Assembly: GCA_017958565.1 (NCBI GenBank)
Contig: JAGDCJ010000020.1
Location: 1-37,405, forward strand
Direction of reading: 5' to 3'
Source: Opitutales bacterium
GTDB lineage: Bacteria; Verrucomicrobiota; Verrucomicrobiia; Opitutales; UBA9783
DNA: 37,405 bases
In this document: piece by piece, positions 26,176-33,534 of the stretch
Layout: each line of letters opens with the position of its first letter
Numbering within the stretch: the stretch's first letter is position 1
Notes under the pieces: model-generated
The model's input: only the letters and a program-made list of their open reading frames with translations
Database searches by the model: none
What the model was told of the DNA's origin: nothing
Program-made: the position numbers and the translations under genes

Positions 26176-27111
26176 ATGAACCATTGGCTACAACTCTCTC
26201 CCTACGGCACCTTTCCACACCCGGAAGGTCAACAAACGATATCGATCAACGATGCAGAACGCTTTGTTCGAAAAACCAAAACGATCGGATTTCTTTTGCG
26301 ATTGAAAAAAATCCCGGTTTATTTGGGCCATCCCGATGACCCTTTTTTCCAAACCCAAACCGGGCATTGCAACTTAGAGGTTTACGGGTACGTAAGACGG
26401 ATACGCACGGATCAAGATGGAATCTCGGTCCAAATCAAATGGACGAAGACAGGCCATCGTTTCCTTCAGAAAAATCGCGGTTATTATCTATCTCCTCGAT
26501 GGGTATTAAGCAAAACGAAAGAACAAAACACCTACCACCCGGAAACGTTGCTGTCGGTAGGCCTTACGCAACACCCCAATCTACCGGTACGGCCGATCGA
26601 CCCTTCCCTCTTTCTTCCCTTCTGGAAAGGAATTTGGAAACGGTTGCAAAAATGGTTATCCTCGGTTTTTTCCGATAAACCCAAGGAAACTCCTTCGCAA
26701 AATTATACCCAAAATTTGCCCGAAGCGCTTCCGTTTCCATCACACACGACTCCACTGTCAAGCGACCTGCATGGTGCGCAAACTCGCAAAGAAAAATACC
26801 GCATTCTGAATTTCGGGAAACAAGTCCAAGAAAGAATGCGCATCACAGGAGAAAGCTACCCAGAAGCTTGGCACGCTCTTCGCCAGGAAAAAAACTTGCC
26901 CTCATCCTCTGAGCCGGCACCGATTTTGGAAGAATGGAAGAAAACCCCTAAACCAAAACGAATGGGTCAACCGAAACCAACGAAACGAAACCGTTCGGTC
27001 CTACCATCTCGTTCGAAAACAACTCAAAGAACATCTTGTAAAAAAGAAACAATCCCTTCCGTATCGGAGGAAGGAACGCCACCTTTACCAAACGAAAATT
27101 TTTCCGATTAA
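26176..27111 (+). CDS. Mu I-like head maturation protease with C-terminal scaffold-like region
   Basis: A 311-residue protein matching the Mu-like prophage I family. The N-terminal part has WLQLSPYGTFPHPEGQQTIS, VYLGHPDDPFFQ (His-x-Asp region), EVYGYVRRIR and GYYLSPRWVLSK, then LSVGLTQHPNLPVRPI. The C-terminal 120 residues are charged and Pro/Lys-rich (RKEKYRILNFGKQVQERMRI, KKTPKPKRMGQPKPTKRN), as expected for a scaffold attached to the protease. In Mu the same locus makes a full-length protease and a nested scaffold from an internal start. The start follows AATTTTTT with no SD. Confidence 0.75.
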   Translation: MNHWLQLSPYGTFPHPEGQQTISINDAERFVRKTKTIGFLLRLKKIPVYLGHPDDPFFQTQTGHCNLEVYGYVRRIRTDQDGISVQIKWTKTGHRFLQKNRGYYLSPRWVLSKTKEQNTYHPETLLSVGLTQHPNLPVRPIDPSLFLPFWKGIWKRLQKWLSSVFSDKPKETPSQNYTQNLPEALPFPSHTTPLSSDLHGAQTRKEKYRILNFGKQVQERMRITGESYPEAWHALRQEKNLPSSSEPAPILEEWKKTPKPKRMGQPKPTKRNRSVLPSRSKTTQRTSCKKETIPSVSEEGTPPLPNENFSD

Positions 27112-27127
27112 GACACTTTTTTAACCT

Positions 27128-27547
27128 ATGAAAACAATACACTATATCACCATGGCCAATGAAGACGCCGTTGGTCATTCGAAAAACACGCTTTCAATGC
27201 GCGTAAAATCAGGCACTTACAAAGCTGGACAATTGGTCGGTTTTGATAAGGATGGATCCTCTGTCCTCGCTTCTGCCAAAAACCTTCCCTACGGAATCGT
27301 GAAGCAAGATGTGACTGCCCAGGATGACAAAACCTATGCATGCATTATACCGATTGCGAACAGCGGACAAACGGCACGCATTCTCATCTCGGATGCTGTC
27401 AAAGCAGGCGAATTGATCAGCTTCGATAAAGAAGGCTTTAGCAAAAAATGCTCCGATGGTGTTAATATCATTGGTATAGCTTTAAGCGATGGCCAAAAAG
27501 GCGAGCACATTGAAGCCATCACGGACCTTCCTCATAACATCAAATAA
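27128..27547 (+). CDS. Capsid decoration / cement-like protein
   Basis: A 139-residue, beta-rich protein with two similar halves (GTYKAGQLVGFDKDGSSVLA ... YGIVKQDV and DAVKAGELISFDKEGFSKKC ... NIIGIALSDGQKGE). This internal repeat of K-A-G-x-L-x-x-F-D-K-[DE]-G recalls DUF2190-type head proteins that decorate or stabilise capsids and are encoded just before the major capsid gene. Position and fold-level pattern support the call. ATG 27128 follows TTTTTTAACCT; a second in-frame ATG eight codons in is possible. Confidence 0.6.
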   Translation: MKTIHYITMANEDAVGHSKNTLSMRVKSGTYKAGQLVGFDKDGSSVLASAKNLPYGIVKQDVTAQDDKTYACIIPIANSGQTARILISDAVKAGELISFDKEGFSKKCSDGVNIIGIALSDGQKGEHIEAITDLPHNIK

Positions 27548-27557
27548 CCCATTTTTT

Positions 27558-28463
27558 ATGACCACAATCCACACAGCTCAAGAAACCAAACTCAATCCGA
27601 ATGATTATTCGCACGAATTAACACAGTTCGCAAACACTCTCCTAAAAGAGATGGAAAAACCGCTTAACTTTATAGCTCCAACCGTCTTTGTTAAGCGATT
27701 TTTTGAGCACCGAAAAGACACCGATTTATTTTCTTCTCCCATTAATGATATTCGCTCCACCGGAAGCAACTTCAAATACATCGATTCTGTCGGAGAAAAA
27801 GTGCAATCCAAAACGCTCAACAAAGGCTTAACCACACGCGTTGATTCCGATGATCTTGTCAAAGATTGTGAAGAACGCCACGTATTCGCCATGGTCAAAC
27901 TTCTTTTAGAGAATGAGTATCGCCGCGCAATACAAGCATATATCGACACGATCAAAAAAGCACAGAAAAACACAAAAAAGCAACTGACCGAAATCGGCCC
28001 TTGGGAGAAAGACAAATCACCGGATGCGGATTTACGGAATCTTCTTTTAACCGCTTGGAAAGATTACGGATTTTCTCCCAACCGAATCGTAATGCACCAA
28101 AATGTTTCGTATACTCGATATGTTAGTTGTGCTCAGCAAAACAACGCGGGGGCAAATACCATCAATTTACCACTCGGAGAGTTAGCAAAACTGCTATCGA
28201 TCGAAGACATTCAGCTGATCCAGCCTTATGTCCGCGGATTGGAAGGCGACGAAATTTTTGTCTTCCTCGCTCAAAATGGCTTACCGAAAGATGATGCATC
28301 TTCCGCAATCACACGCTTTGTCACTCCATTTGATGACGGGAATTTATTCCAAGTCTATGTGGAAACGCACCCAAAATTCATCGATATTACCATTGAATAT
28401 TACAGCGATATCAGTGTTACCGCCAGTGGCTACATCCTACAAGGTAAATTAAAATCCGCATAA
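27558..28463 (+). CDS. Phage major capsid protein
   Basis: A 301-residue protein in the position of Mu gene T. The features expected for an HK97-fold shell protein are seen: an N-terminal helix, a spine-like stretch (TRVDSDDLVKDCEERHVFA, then MVKLLLENEYRRAIQAYI), an alpha-beta P-domain with LLLTAWKDYGFSPNRIVMHQ, and C-terminal strands (YVETHPKFIDITIEYYSDIS). The adjacent protease, decoration and connector genes make the assignment reasonable, although primary-sequence identity is not recognisable to me. The ATG at 27558 has the CATTTTTT leader; an upstream reading belongs to the preceding gene. Confidence 0.7.
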   Translation: MTTIHTAQETKLNPNDYSHELTQFANTLLKEMEKPLNFIAPTVFVKRFFEHRKDTDLFSSPINDIRSTGSNFKYIDSVGEKVQSKTLNKGLTTRVDSDDLVKDCEERHVFAMVKLLLENEYRRAIQAYIDTIKKAQKNTKKQLTEIGPWEKDKSPDADLRNLLLTAWKDYGFSPNRIVMHQNVSYTRYVSCAQQNNAGANTINLPLGELAKLLSIEDIQLIQPYVRGLEGDEIFVFLAQNGLPKDDASSAITRFVTPFDDGNLFQVYVETHPKFIDITIEYYSDISVTASGYILQGKLKSA

Positions 28464-28474
28464 AAAACATCCAC

Positions 28475-28500
28475 GAGAGAGGGGTCTCCTTCCCTCTCTC
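28475..28500. other. Nine-pair hairpin between capsid and connector genes
   Basis: GAGAGAGGG (28475-28483) and CCCTCTCTC (28492-28500) form a perfect nine-pair stem with an eight-base loop in the only sizeable gap inside the structural genes. There is no T-run after it on the + strand, so it is more likely a transcript-processing or stability element than a terminator. Confidence 0.45.
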
Positions 28501-28528
28501 CACGAACTCCTAAAACCTCTATTGTCCT

Positions 28529-28972
28529 ATGCCTACTAACTCCATTCCTTGGGCCCTTTTGGAAGAAAAGCATGTTGTCGATTACTTGATTCAAGAACAA
28601 ATTCATTTGCTGAATCAATGCCAGGAAAAAAAAGAAGGCACACAGCACCTTGCTAACATCCTCAACGACATTTGCGCCTATATTCAAAGCCGCGTTCCAA
28701 GTTCCTTACATCCGAACCCTATCCAACCGAATCATATCCCATTGGCTTGCAAAACCATCGCCTGCTATTTGATCATCGAAGCGATATACCCGCGTGTACT
28801 CAACACAAAGCTAACCGACGATCAAATCCGTAACATCAAACAAGCACACGAAATGCTGGATCAGTTTTGCAAAAAATTGACCGAGCAAATCAATCCGAAA
28901 TGCCAGCCGCGCATAGAAGCCGTACGGTACCGCCAACGAGAAGCGCAACAATCGACCTTAAAAGGATATTAA
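28529..28972 (+). CDS. Mu gp36/DUF1320-like head-completion protein
   Basis: A 147-residue mostly helical protein following the capsid gene. The pattern (IQSRVPSS, then IPLACKTIACYLIIEAIYPR, then IRNIKQAHEMLDQFCKKL) is that of connector/adaptor proteins which plug the portal after packaging, where a helical Tyr/Ala-rich segment follows a short proline stretch. The slot directly after the major capsid and before a gp37-like gene matches Mu-like order. Identity is weak, so the role is inferred. It ends immediately before the next ATG. Confidence 0.45.
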   Translation: MPTNSIPWALLEEKHVVDYLIQEQIHLLNQCQEKKEGTQHLANILNDICAYIQSRVPSSLHPNPIQPNHIPLACKTIACYLIIEAIYPRVLNTKLTDDQIRNIKQAHEMLDQFCKKLTEQINPKCQPRIEAVRYRQREAQQSTLKGY

Positions 28973-29422
28973 ATGAAGCCAATTTTGCGACAAATTCGGA
29001 CCAAATTGATAGAAAATTTGCAACAATCCGAATTAAAATCCGCGATGACCATTGCCGCCAGCGATGCTTTTTCATCCGACGAATACATCGCGTTGCAAGC
29101 GGCTCAAGCGCAACCCTTCGTCTTATTTGTTTCGCTGCCTTTTCCGGTACAAACCCTAGAGTTGCCAATCGCTTGCTGGGCAACGTTATCGCTACACTGC
29201 GCTCTAATCCAGTCGTTACATCACGCAAGCAAAGAGGACTTTATCGATTGGGTGGAAATCGCCAGCTTTTGCATAACCGAAAAAGACGTCTGCATTGAAA
29301 AAATTTGTACCTGCCATTTCGGATTCGTCAAAAAAGAACCTTTAAAGTGGCTCGAGATTCCGAACGCATACGCCATACAAATGAACTTCATCACCACGAA
29401 CCTTGATATTCATCGTTCATGA
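28973..29422 (+). CDS. Mu gp37/DUF1834-like protein, possible tail terminator
   Basis: A 149-residue protein starting at the base after the preceding stop. It is alpha/beta with an amphipathic N-terminal helix (ILRQIRTKLIENLQQSELKS) and C-terminal strands ending IPNAYAIQMNFITTNLD. Size, order and the closing strand pattern resemble the DUF1834 proteins that follow gp36-like genes and act at the head-tail joint. I do not see a decisive motif. It overlaps the next gene by ATGA. Confidence 0.4.
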   Translation: MKPILRQIRTKLIENLQQSELKSAMTIAASDAFSSDEYIALQAAQAQPFVLFVSLPFPVQTLELPIACWATLSLHCALIQSLHHASKEDFIDWVEIASFCITEKDVCIEKICTCHFGFVKKEPLKWLEIPNAYAIQMNFITTNLDIHRS

Positions 29423-29835
29423 AAATTATTTTAAAAACTTCTTCCCAAGAACACATCCTCGCAGGAGGATCTGCGGACCACGAAGACCCCATCCATCTGA
29501 CCATTTCCGCACAACGGACGCTTCAATCGGTACGAGCAATTCGCGCGTCATCAGTGCAAACGTACGATCGCGGAAATTTACAAATCAAACTCACCTTTGA
29601 AGTCGGCCGTTTGCACGAAAGCCAATCGGATGCCATGAATTACATGCTGATTCACGCGAGCACAATTACCAATGCGCATGGAGAATTACTGCTGCAATTG
29701 GAAGATCCCGCCCATCGATCGCTGATCTTAGAATCGGCAACGTTGGTTTCCATTCAAACAGCTTACAAGGGAAACGCATCCCACACTCTTTATGAAATCT
29801 ATGGAGGAAAACTACATGTCAATCAATCATCTTGA
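29419..29835 (+). CDS. Unrecognised phage-module protein, tail-associated by position
   Basis: A 138-residue beta-rich protein (LQSVRAIRASSVQTYDRGNL, LTFEVGRLHESQSDAMNYML, GELLLQLEDPAHRSLILESA). No family is recognised. Its start overlaps the previous stop by ATGA and its end overlaps the following 50-residue gene by 20 bases, so it belongs firmly to the same translational unit. The regular strand pattern would suit a tail-tube or tail-tip component, which is only a guess. Confidence 0.5.
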   Translation: MKIILKTSSQEHILAGGSADHEDPIHLTISAQRTLQSVRAIRASSVQTYDRGNLQIKLTFEVGRLHESQSDAMNYMLIHASTITNAHGELLLQLEDPAHRSLILESATLVSIQTAYKGNASHTLYEIYGGKLHVNQSS

Positions 29836-29968
29836 TGAAATTCTCACTCACGAGCATCGCAATTACAACGAATTGCGCGATGCTTACGACGAGCAGATCA
29901 ATCGCATAGCGGATTTAGAATGCCGCTTAGCCGAGCTAGAGGAACAACTAAAAAACACGCGACATTGA
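29816..29968 (+). CDS. 50-residue leucine-zipper-like coiled-coil protein
   Basis: A short gene, MSINHLDEILTHEHRNYNEL onward, with a heptad pattern through the second half (LRDAYDEQINRIADLECRLA, then ELEEQLKN) typical of a parallel coiled coil. Stop TGA at 29966-29968. It overlaps the preceding gene by 20 bases and ends four bases before the next ATG, and GGAGG lies ten bases upstream of its ATG, all of which argues that it is real. It may oligomerise or act as an assembly chaperone; no family is recognised. Confidence 0.55.
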   Translation: MSINHLDEILTHEHRNYNELRDAYDEQINRIADLECRLAELEEQLKNTRH

Positions 29969-29972
29969 GCAT

Positions 29973-31673
29973 ATGGCCTGGACGTTAGCCTATCAAGCTC
30001 CCGGACAACCCATCGAAAAAAAATCGTTGGCTGAATGGGGAATTTTTCATGTCGAACGGCACGTGTTGAATCAAGGAACCGATACCTTGACGTTTCAAAC
30101 CGACGCTTCCGCACCACCTTTCGTTTGCGAAGCCATCATCGAAATTTTTCAAAATGAAACACGATGGTTTTGGGGACGCATCACGCAAACCCCTTGTTCC
30201 TACACTGCCGATAAAGAATTATCGACCTACCACGTTTCGGGACCCGCTTGGTACCTGGAACACTTGGTATTCCAACAACCCTGGGAATATTTCAAAGATA
30301 ATGCAGGTGGAACGGAAACCGTTTATCGCAGCCTTTGCCTCTTAGGACAGGATCAATCGGGCAACCCTACGTCTGCGCATCAATGCTTGCAAGATATTTT
30401 GCGTTACGCGCAAACGCACGGTGCACCCATCGCATGCGGAAACATTTCCGGCTTCGATTTTTCATTTCCCTGCGAAACCATCCGAGATTGCAGCTGCAGC
30501 GAAGCCATTTTGAAATTGCTACGATGGACGCCGGATGCGGTTCTTTGGTTTGATTACACCACTCCGCAACCAACGTTGCACATCGCCCGCGCTGCCCAAC
30601 TGCAAACGATTTCCTTGCCCCTCTCCCAATGTTCGCAATTTTCGATGGTCCCACGCAGCGATTTGCAAGTAAAAGCGGTGGTCTTAAAATACGAGCATTC
30701 TCACTCACTCGATGGCGAAAGTTGGAAAACCATTACCGTAGACGCTTACCCCAACAAAACCGCCGGCGAAGGATTGAATGCGCTGGTTCTCACGATTGAA
30801 TTAGAAGGAGCACACACACACGTCCAAGAGCAGTACGTTCAAACCCAACCGATTGAGTTAGACTCTCCGGATTGGTGGAAGCAACACTTCCCTTGCTTAA
30901 AAGATGCTCAAGATATCCACATTACGGATCTCCAACGCTCTATCTCGCTTCCCAGAGAATTGATCAAAGGCGCTATCGCACCATGGATGGGATGCCGTGC
31001 GGAATACGAAACCATCACCGCGAATATTAGCTACAAAACCCCCGATGCCACGATCGAAAATCGTAATTTTTCGATCAAATTGTGCGCAACCGATGCGGCT
31101 TCTCAAACCTACCAAAAACCGGTCTTTACGCGCGAAGGAGCAAAACCTCCACAAAATTTGGCAAAAATTATCTACGATGCAACCGCGTGCTTGCGTTACG
31201 AGGGACAATTGCGCTTCGAACGCGAAGAGTTATCGCATTCCTTCATGGGCAAATCGCTTTCGTTCTCAGGCGGCGATCCTGCTTGGGAAACCGTACATCT
31301 TCCGGTACAAGAAGAACGTCTGTACTTGGATTCTGGAACCGTGCAGCTTAAATTCGGCGCCCCCAAACAATTAGGGCCGAACGACCTCTGCCAACTCATG
31401 CATCAACATCGAACGCGCACGATTACAGAAGATACCCATGCTCGTTTTGCGAATCAACGCTCCGGAAGTACCAAAACGTATTTTCCGCACATGACTCCAG
31501 TAGTTAATTCTATGATCGACCGCGGGCATTGCAAGCAGCTCACCATCCGCGACAAAAACAAAAAAATTGTCCTCAATGCTAGCGAGTTGCCAGAACAAAC
31601 CGAAATTACCCTAAAAAAATTTGCGATCGTCGAAAATGGCCAACTCAAAGAAGTCTGGATCCCTTGCTCTTAA
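29973..31673 (+). CDS. Tail / baseplate hub-like phage protein
   Basis: A 566-residue protein. The N-terminal half recalls tail-hub proteins of the gp27/late-control-D type: VLNQGTDTLTFQTDASAPPF, FQNETRWFWGRI, VSGPAWYLEHLVFQQPW, then DAVLWFDYTTPQPTLHIARA and LPLSQCSQFSMVPRSDLQVK. The C-terminal half is beta-rich and unassigned. Hub proteins join the tail tube to the adsorption apparatus. The similarity is at pattern level only. It is the largest gene of the module; no tape measure gene lies before it, which is unusual for a hub gene. Confidence 0.5.
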   Translation: MAWTLAYQAPGQPIEKKSLAEWGIFHVERHVLNQGTDTLTFQTDASAPPFVCEAIIEIFQNETRWFWGRITQTPCSYTADKELSTYHVSGPAWYLEHLVFQQPWEYFKDNAGGTETVYRSLCLLGQDQSGNPTSAHQCLQDILRYAQTHGAPIACGNISGFDFSFPCETIRDCSCSEAILKLLRWTPDAVLWFDYTTPQPTLHIARAAQLQTISLPLSQCSQFSMVPRSDLQVKAVVLKYEHSHSLDGESWKTITVDAYPNKTAGEGLNALVLTIELEGAHTHVQEQYVQTQPIELDSPDWWKQHFPCLKDAQDIHITDLQRSISLPRELIKGAIAPWMGCRAEYETITANISYKTPDATIENRNFSIKLCATDAASQTYQKPVFTREGAKPPQNLAKIIYDATACLRYEGQLRFEREELSHSFMGKSLSFSGGDPAWETVHLPVQEERLYLDSGTVQLKFGAPKQLGPNDLCQLMHQHRTRTITEDTHARFANQRSGSTKTYFPHMTPVVNSMIDRGHCKQLTIRDKNKKIVLNASELPEQTEITLKKFAIVENGQLKEVWIPCS

Positions 31674-31703
31674 CCTCAAAGATTTTCTTCCGAAACCAAC
31701 CCT

Positions 31704-32420
31704 ATGAAACCATTCCGTACGTTCGTCAATAACATCGGTTCTTCTCCTTCAGTAACCCTGCGCCCAGAAGAAAAAGAGAATCCATCCACGTTCATCATGC
31801 CCATCTCCCTCTACTCGCATTTATATTGGGATTTAAAAAATTTAACGATCGATTACCAATACCGCATCGACGAAGAAATCATTCATCACACGTTGACAAC
31901 TGAATCGGTAGCCCCTGATCTAAAAACACGCATTCTTGGGGATCATCACTATGGCATAAAGACCGAAGATAAAACGGAAAACACAAAAACTTTATTCTCT
32001 TTCAACCTCAGCAGGCCTTTCGATCCTCATGTTCCCCAAATAACCACACAAGAACACGACCTTTGGCATGCAACGAACCCTTTATCGAAAGAAAGCGTTA
32101 CCTTGTGCAAAGAACCCTTAAAACCGCTCCAGCAAGAGATTGGATTACGCATGGCCCTGATCGAAAGAGGGTACGCCTTGGATGACCCAAACAAGGTAGA
32201 ATTTGAGGTAACCCTGGTGACATCCCTCTTAAACCAAGAGTATATACCGCAACGAATCAGTTCCATCCAAGGAAAGTTTCTAGATTATTCCATGTTTGTA
32301 GAACTCATAAGCTATTGCCAGCCGGGTGAAATCGACGGAGAATTGCTTGCCTTTACCGTTACGCCTGAATTCTTCACATACGAAGAAGAAGGAGAAGAGG
32401 AGGAAGACATAAAAATTTGA
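31704..32420 (+). CDS. Unrecognised last gene of the phage-like module, acidic C-terminus
   Basis: A 238-residue protein that I do not recognise. It has beta-strand-like segments (SLYSHLYWDLKNLTIDYQYR, NKVEFEVTLVTSLLNQ), a region with many charged residues in the middle and a very acidic tail (YEEEGEEEEDIKI). It follows the hub-like gene by 30 bases on the same strand and ends 19 bases from the convergent lspA stop, so it marks the right edge of the module. A tail accessory or cargo gene is possible; nothing in the sequence decides. Confidence 0.5.
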   Translation: MKPFRTFVNNIGSSPSVTLRPEEKENPSTFIMPISLYSHLYWDLKNLTIDYQYRIDEEIIHHTLTTESVAPDLKTRILGDHHYGIKTEDKTENTKTLFSFNLSRPFDPHVPQITTQEHDLWHATNPLSKESVTLCKEPLKPLQQEIGLRMALIERGYALDDPNKVEFEVTLVTSLLNQEYIPQRISSIQGKFLDYSMFVELISYCQPGEIDGELLAFTVTPEFFTYEEEGEEEEDIKI

Positions 32421-32439
32421 TCGGATGGAAGAAAAATCC

Positions 32440-32874
32440 TTACTTTTTGCACAAGATCCACCAACAACATGTGGTGGTAATCGCAAGATCAGCTATATTA
32501 AAGCAAGGCCAATGCCATGCTTGGATATAAAAGTCTAAAAAATCAACTACGTACCCACGGATCAAACGGTCCAACGTATTGCTCACAATCCCACCTAACA
32601 GCGCACCGCTTCCGACCGGATACCGTTGGATCCATTGCTGAAAAAAAAGGACAAAAACCATCCCAACGACAATCCCAGCGTATGCGAAAAATGGGGTATA
32701 ATGGCACCCAATTCCCCAAATACTACCGGTATTCGTTGTAAACGTTACTGAAAAAAAATGGGGAATGATCGAAACTTGATCGGGATGAAACAACATCACC
32801 CATGCTTTGGTGACTTGATCGACTGCAACGACAAGAAAAAAAATCTGTAAAAAACGACAAAGGTTTCTATTCAT
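32440..32874 (-). CDS. lspA: Lipoprotein signal peptidase (signal peptidase II)
   Basis: Inner-membrane aspartic protease that removes signal peptides from prolipoproteins. The 144 residues show four hydrophobic segments, FFLVVAVDQVTKAW near the start, FTTNTGSIWGI, and the two catalytic Asp motifs: GGIVSNTLDRLIRGYVVDFL (N-x-x-D-R) and FNIADLAI (F-N-x-A-D). Slightly short at the C-terminus. Its ATG overlaps the end of the DksA-like gene by eight bases, so the two are co-translated. It converges on the last phage-module gene. Confidence 0.92.
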   Translation of the reverse strand: MNRNLCRFLQIFFLVVAVDQVTKAWVMLFHPDQVSIIPHFFSVTFTTNTGSIWGIGCHYTPFFAYAGIVVGMVFVLFFQQWIQRYPVGSGALLGGIVSNTLDRLIRGYVVDFLDFYIQAWHWPCFNIADLAITTTCCWWILCKK

Positions 32875-33493
32875 CCAAATCAGTTAAGCCATCAGCCGAA
32901 TATAAGCCTTCTTCTTTATCCTCCGAAAACGGCTCCGAATCATACGCGTTTTGCTGATACGCTTCCTGTGCTTCCACCTGCTGCTGCCCTTCCAACGAAT
33001 ACCGAACATAAGGCATCAAACGCAACCGATTTGGTTCAATCGGTTTGTGCGTGATTTCACAAACACCGTACGTTCCTTCCACGATGCGATCGATCGCTGC
33101 TTCAATATCGGCCAATACTTTTTCCCGATCCGAAACAAATTCTAACAATTCCTCATCGCCCTTTTCCCGTGAAACAGTAGGATCCATCAATAACGTTCGC
33201 AAACGTAGCAATTTGCGATAAGATTCTTTCCATTTCTCGGGAAGTTTCACAGCTTGCTTCGTTGCAGAAGACGGTGTCCTCCCTAAAATATCCGCAATGG
33301 AAGCAGCGCGCACCTGCTTCGAAGAAACAGAGACCGCCTGCGTAACCAATGGTGAAGAGGATAATTTTTCTTGCTTTTTTCCCTTTTTCTGAAAGGAATT
33401 ATCTACTTTTTTCCCCGTAGGGAAAGACGAACGATTCTTATCCAACGAGGGCTTCGGTCCTTTTGATGAAATGTGACCAGTTTCCCCAACCAT
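32867..33493 (-). CDS. DksA/TraR-family protein with long N-terminal extension
   Basis: The C-terminal part has the DksA/TraR hallmarks: coiled coil (KWKESYRKLLRLRTLLMDPT, DREKVLADIEAAIDRIVEGT) followed by YGVCEITHKPIEPNRLRLMP and YVRYSLEGQ. The canonical Cys4 zinc site is reduced to one Cys, as in several non-proteobacterial relatives. The N-terminal ~90 residues are Ser/Lys-rich and probably disordered. Family members bind the RNA polymerase secondary channel or act as general regulators. The start is set at the second in-frame ATG (33493) because a perfect AGGAGG lies seven bases upstream; the first ATG (33514) is upstream of that SD. It lies 41 bases after ileS and overlaps lspA by eight bases. 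Confidence 0.8.
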   Translation of the reverse strand: MVGETGHISSKGPKPSLDKNRSSFPTGKKVDNSFQKKGKKQEKLSSSPLVTQAVSVSSKQVRAASIADILGRTPSSATKQAVKLPEKWKESYRKLLRLRTLLMDPTVSREKGDEELLEFVSDREKVLADIEAAIDRIVEGTYGVCEITHKPIEPNRLRLMPYVRYSLEGQQQVEAQEAYQQNAYDSEPFSEDKEEGLYSADGLTDLDE

Positions 33494-33500
33494 TTTCTTT

Positions 33501-33506
33501 CCTCCT
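33501..33506 (-). promoter_or_regulatory. Consensus Shine-Dalgarno deciding the DksA-like start
   Basis: On the minus strand this reads AGGAGG, seven bases before the ATG at 33493. It is the clearest ribosome binding site in the window and contrasts with the T-rich, SD-less leaders of many other genes here. Confidence 0.8.
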
Positions 33507-33534
33507 GTTTTCATCTAAACCCACCTTCCCATGA

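Larger units (their letters stand above)
22454..32420 (+). mobile_element. Mu-like phage morphogenesis module (remnant or domesticated)
   Basis: About 10 kb of consecutive + strand genes, many touching or overlapping by ATGA, in the order used by Mu-like phages: membrane protein, winged-helix protein, small terminase, large terminase, portal, I-type protease, decoration, major capsid, gp36-like, gp37-like, then tail-related proteins. Terminase, portal, protease and capsid are all intact. Absent are MuA/MuB transposition genes, integrase, repressor, sheath, tape measure, endolysin and visible end repeats. It lies between lepA and lspA with a gap of only 19 bases at the right edge. The base composition looks like that of the host, which suggests long residence. 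Confidence 0.8.

Noticed and set aside
22222-32440. Phage attachment site repeats at the module edges
   Set aside because: No direct repeat longer than chance was seen between the left gap and the 19-base right gap, and no tRNA adjoins either edge.
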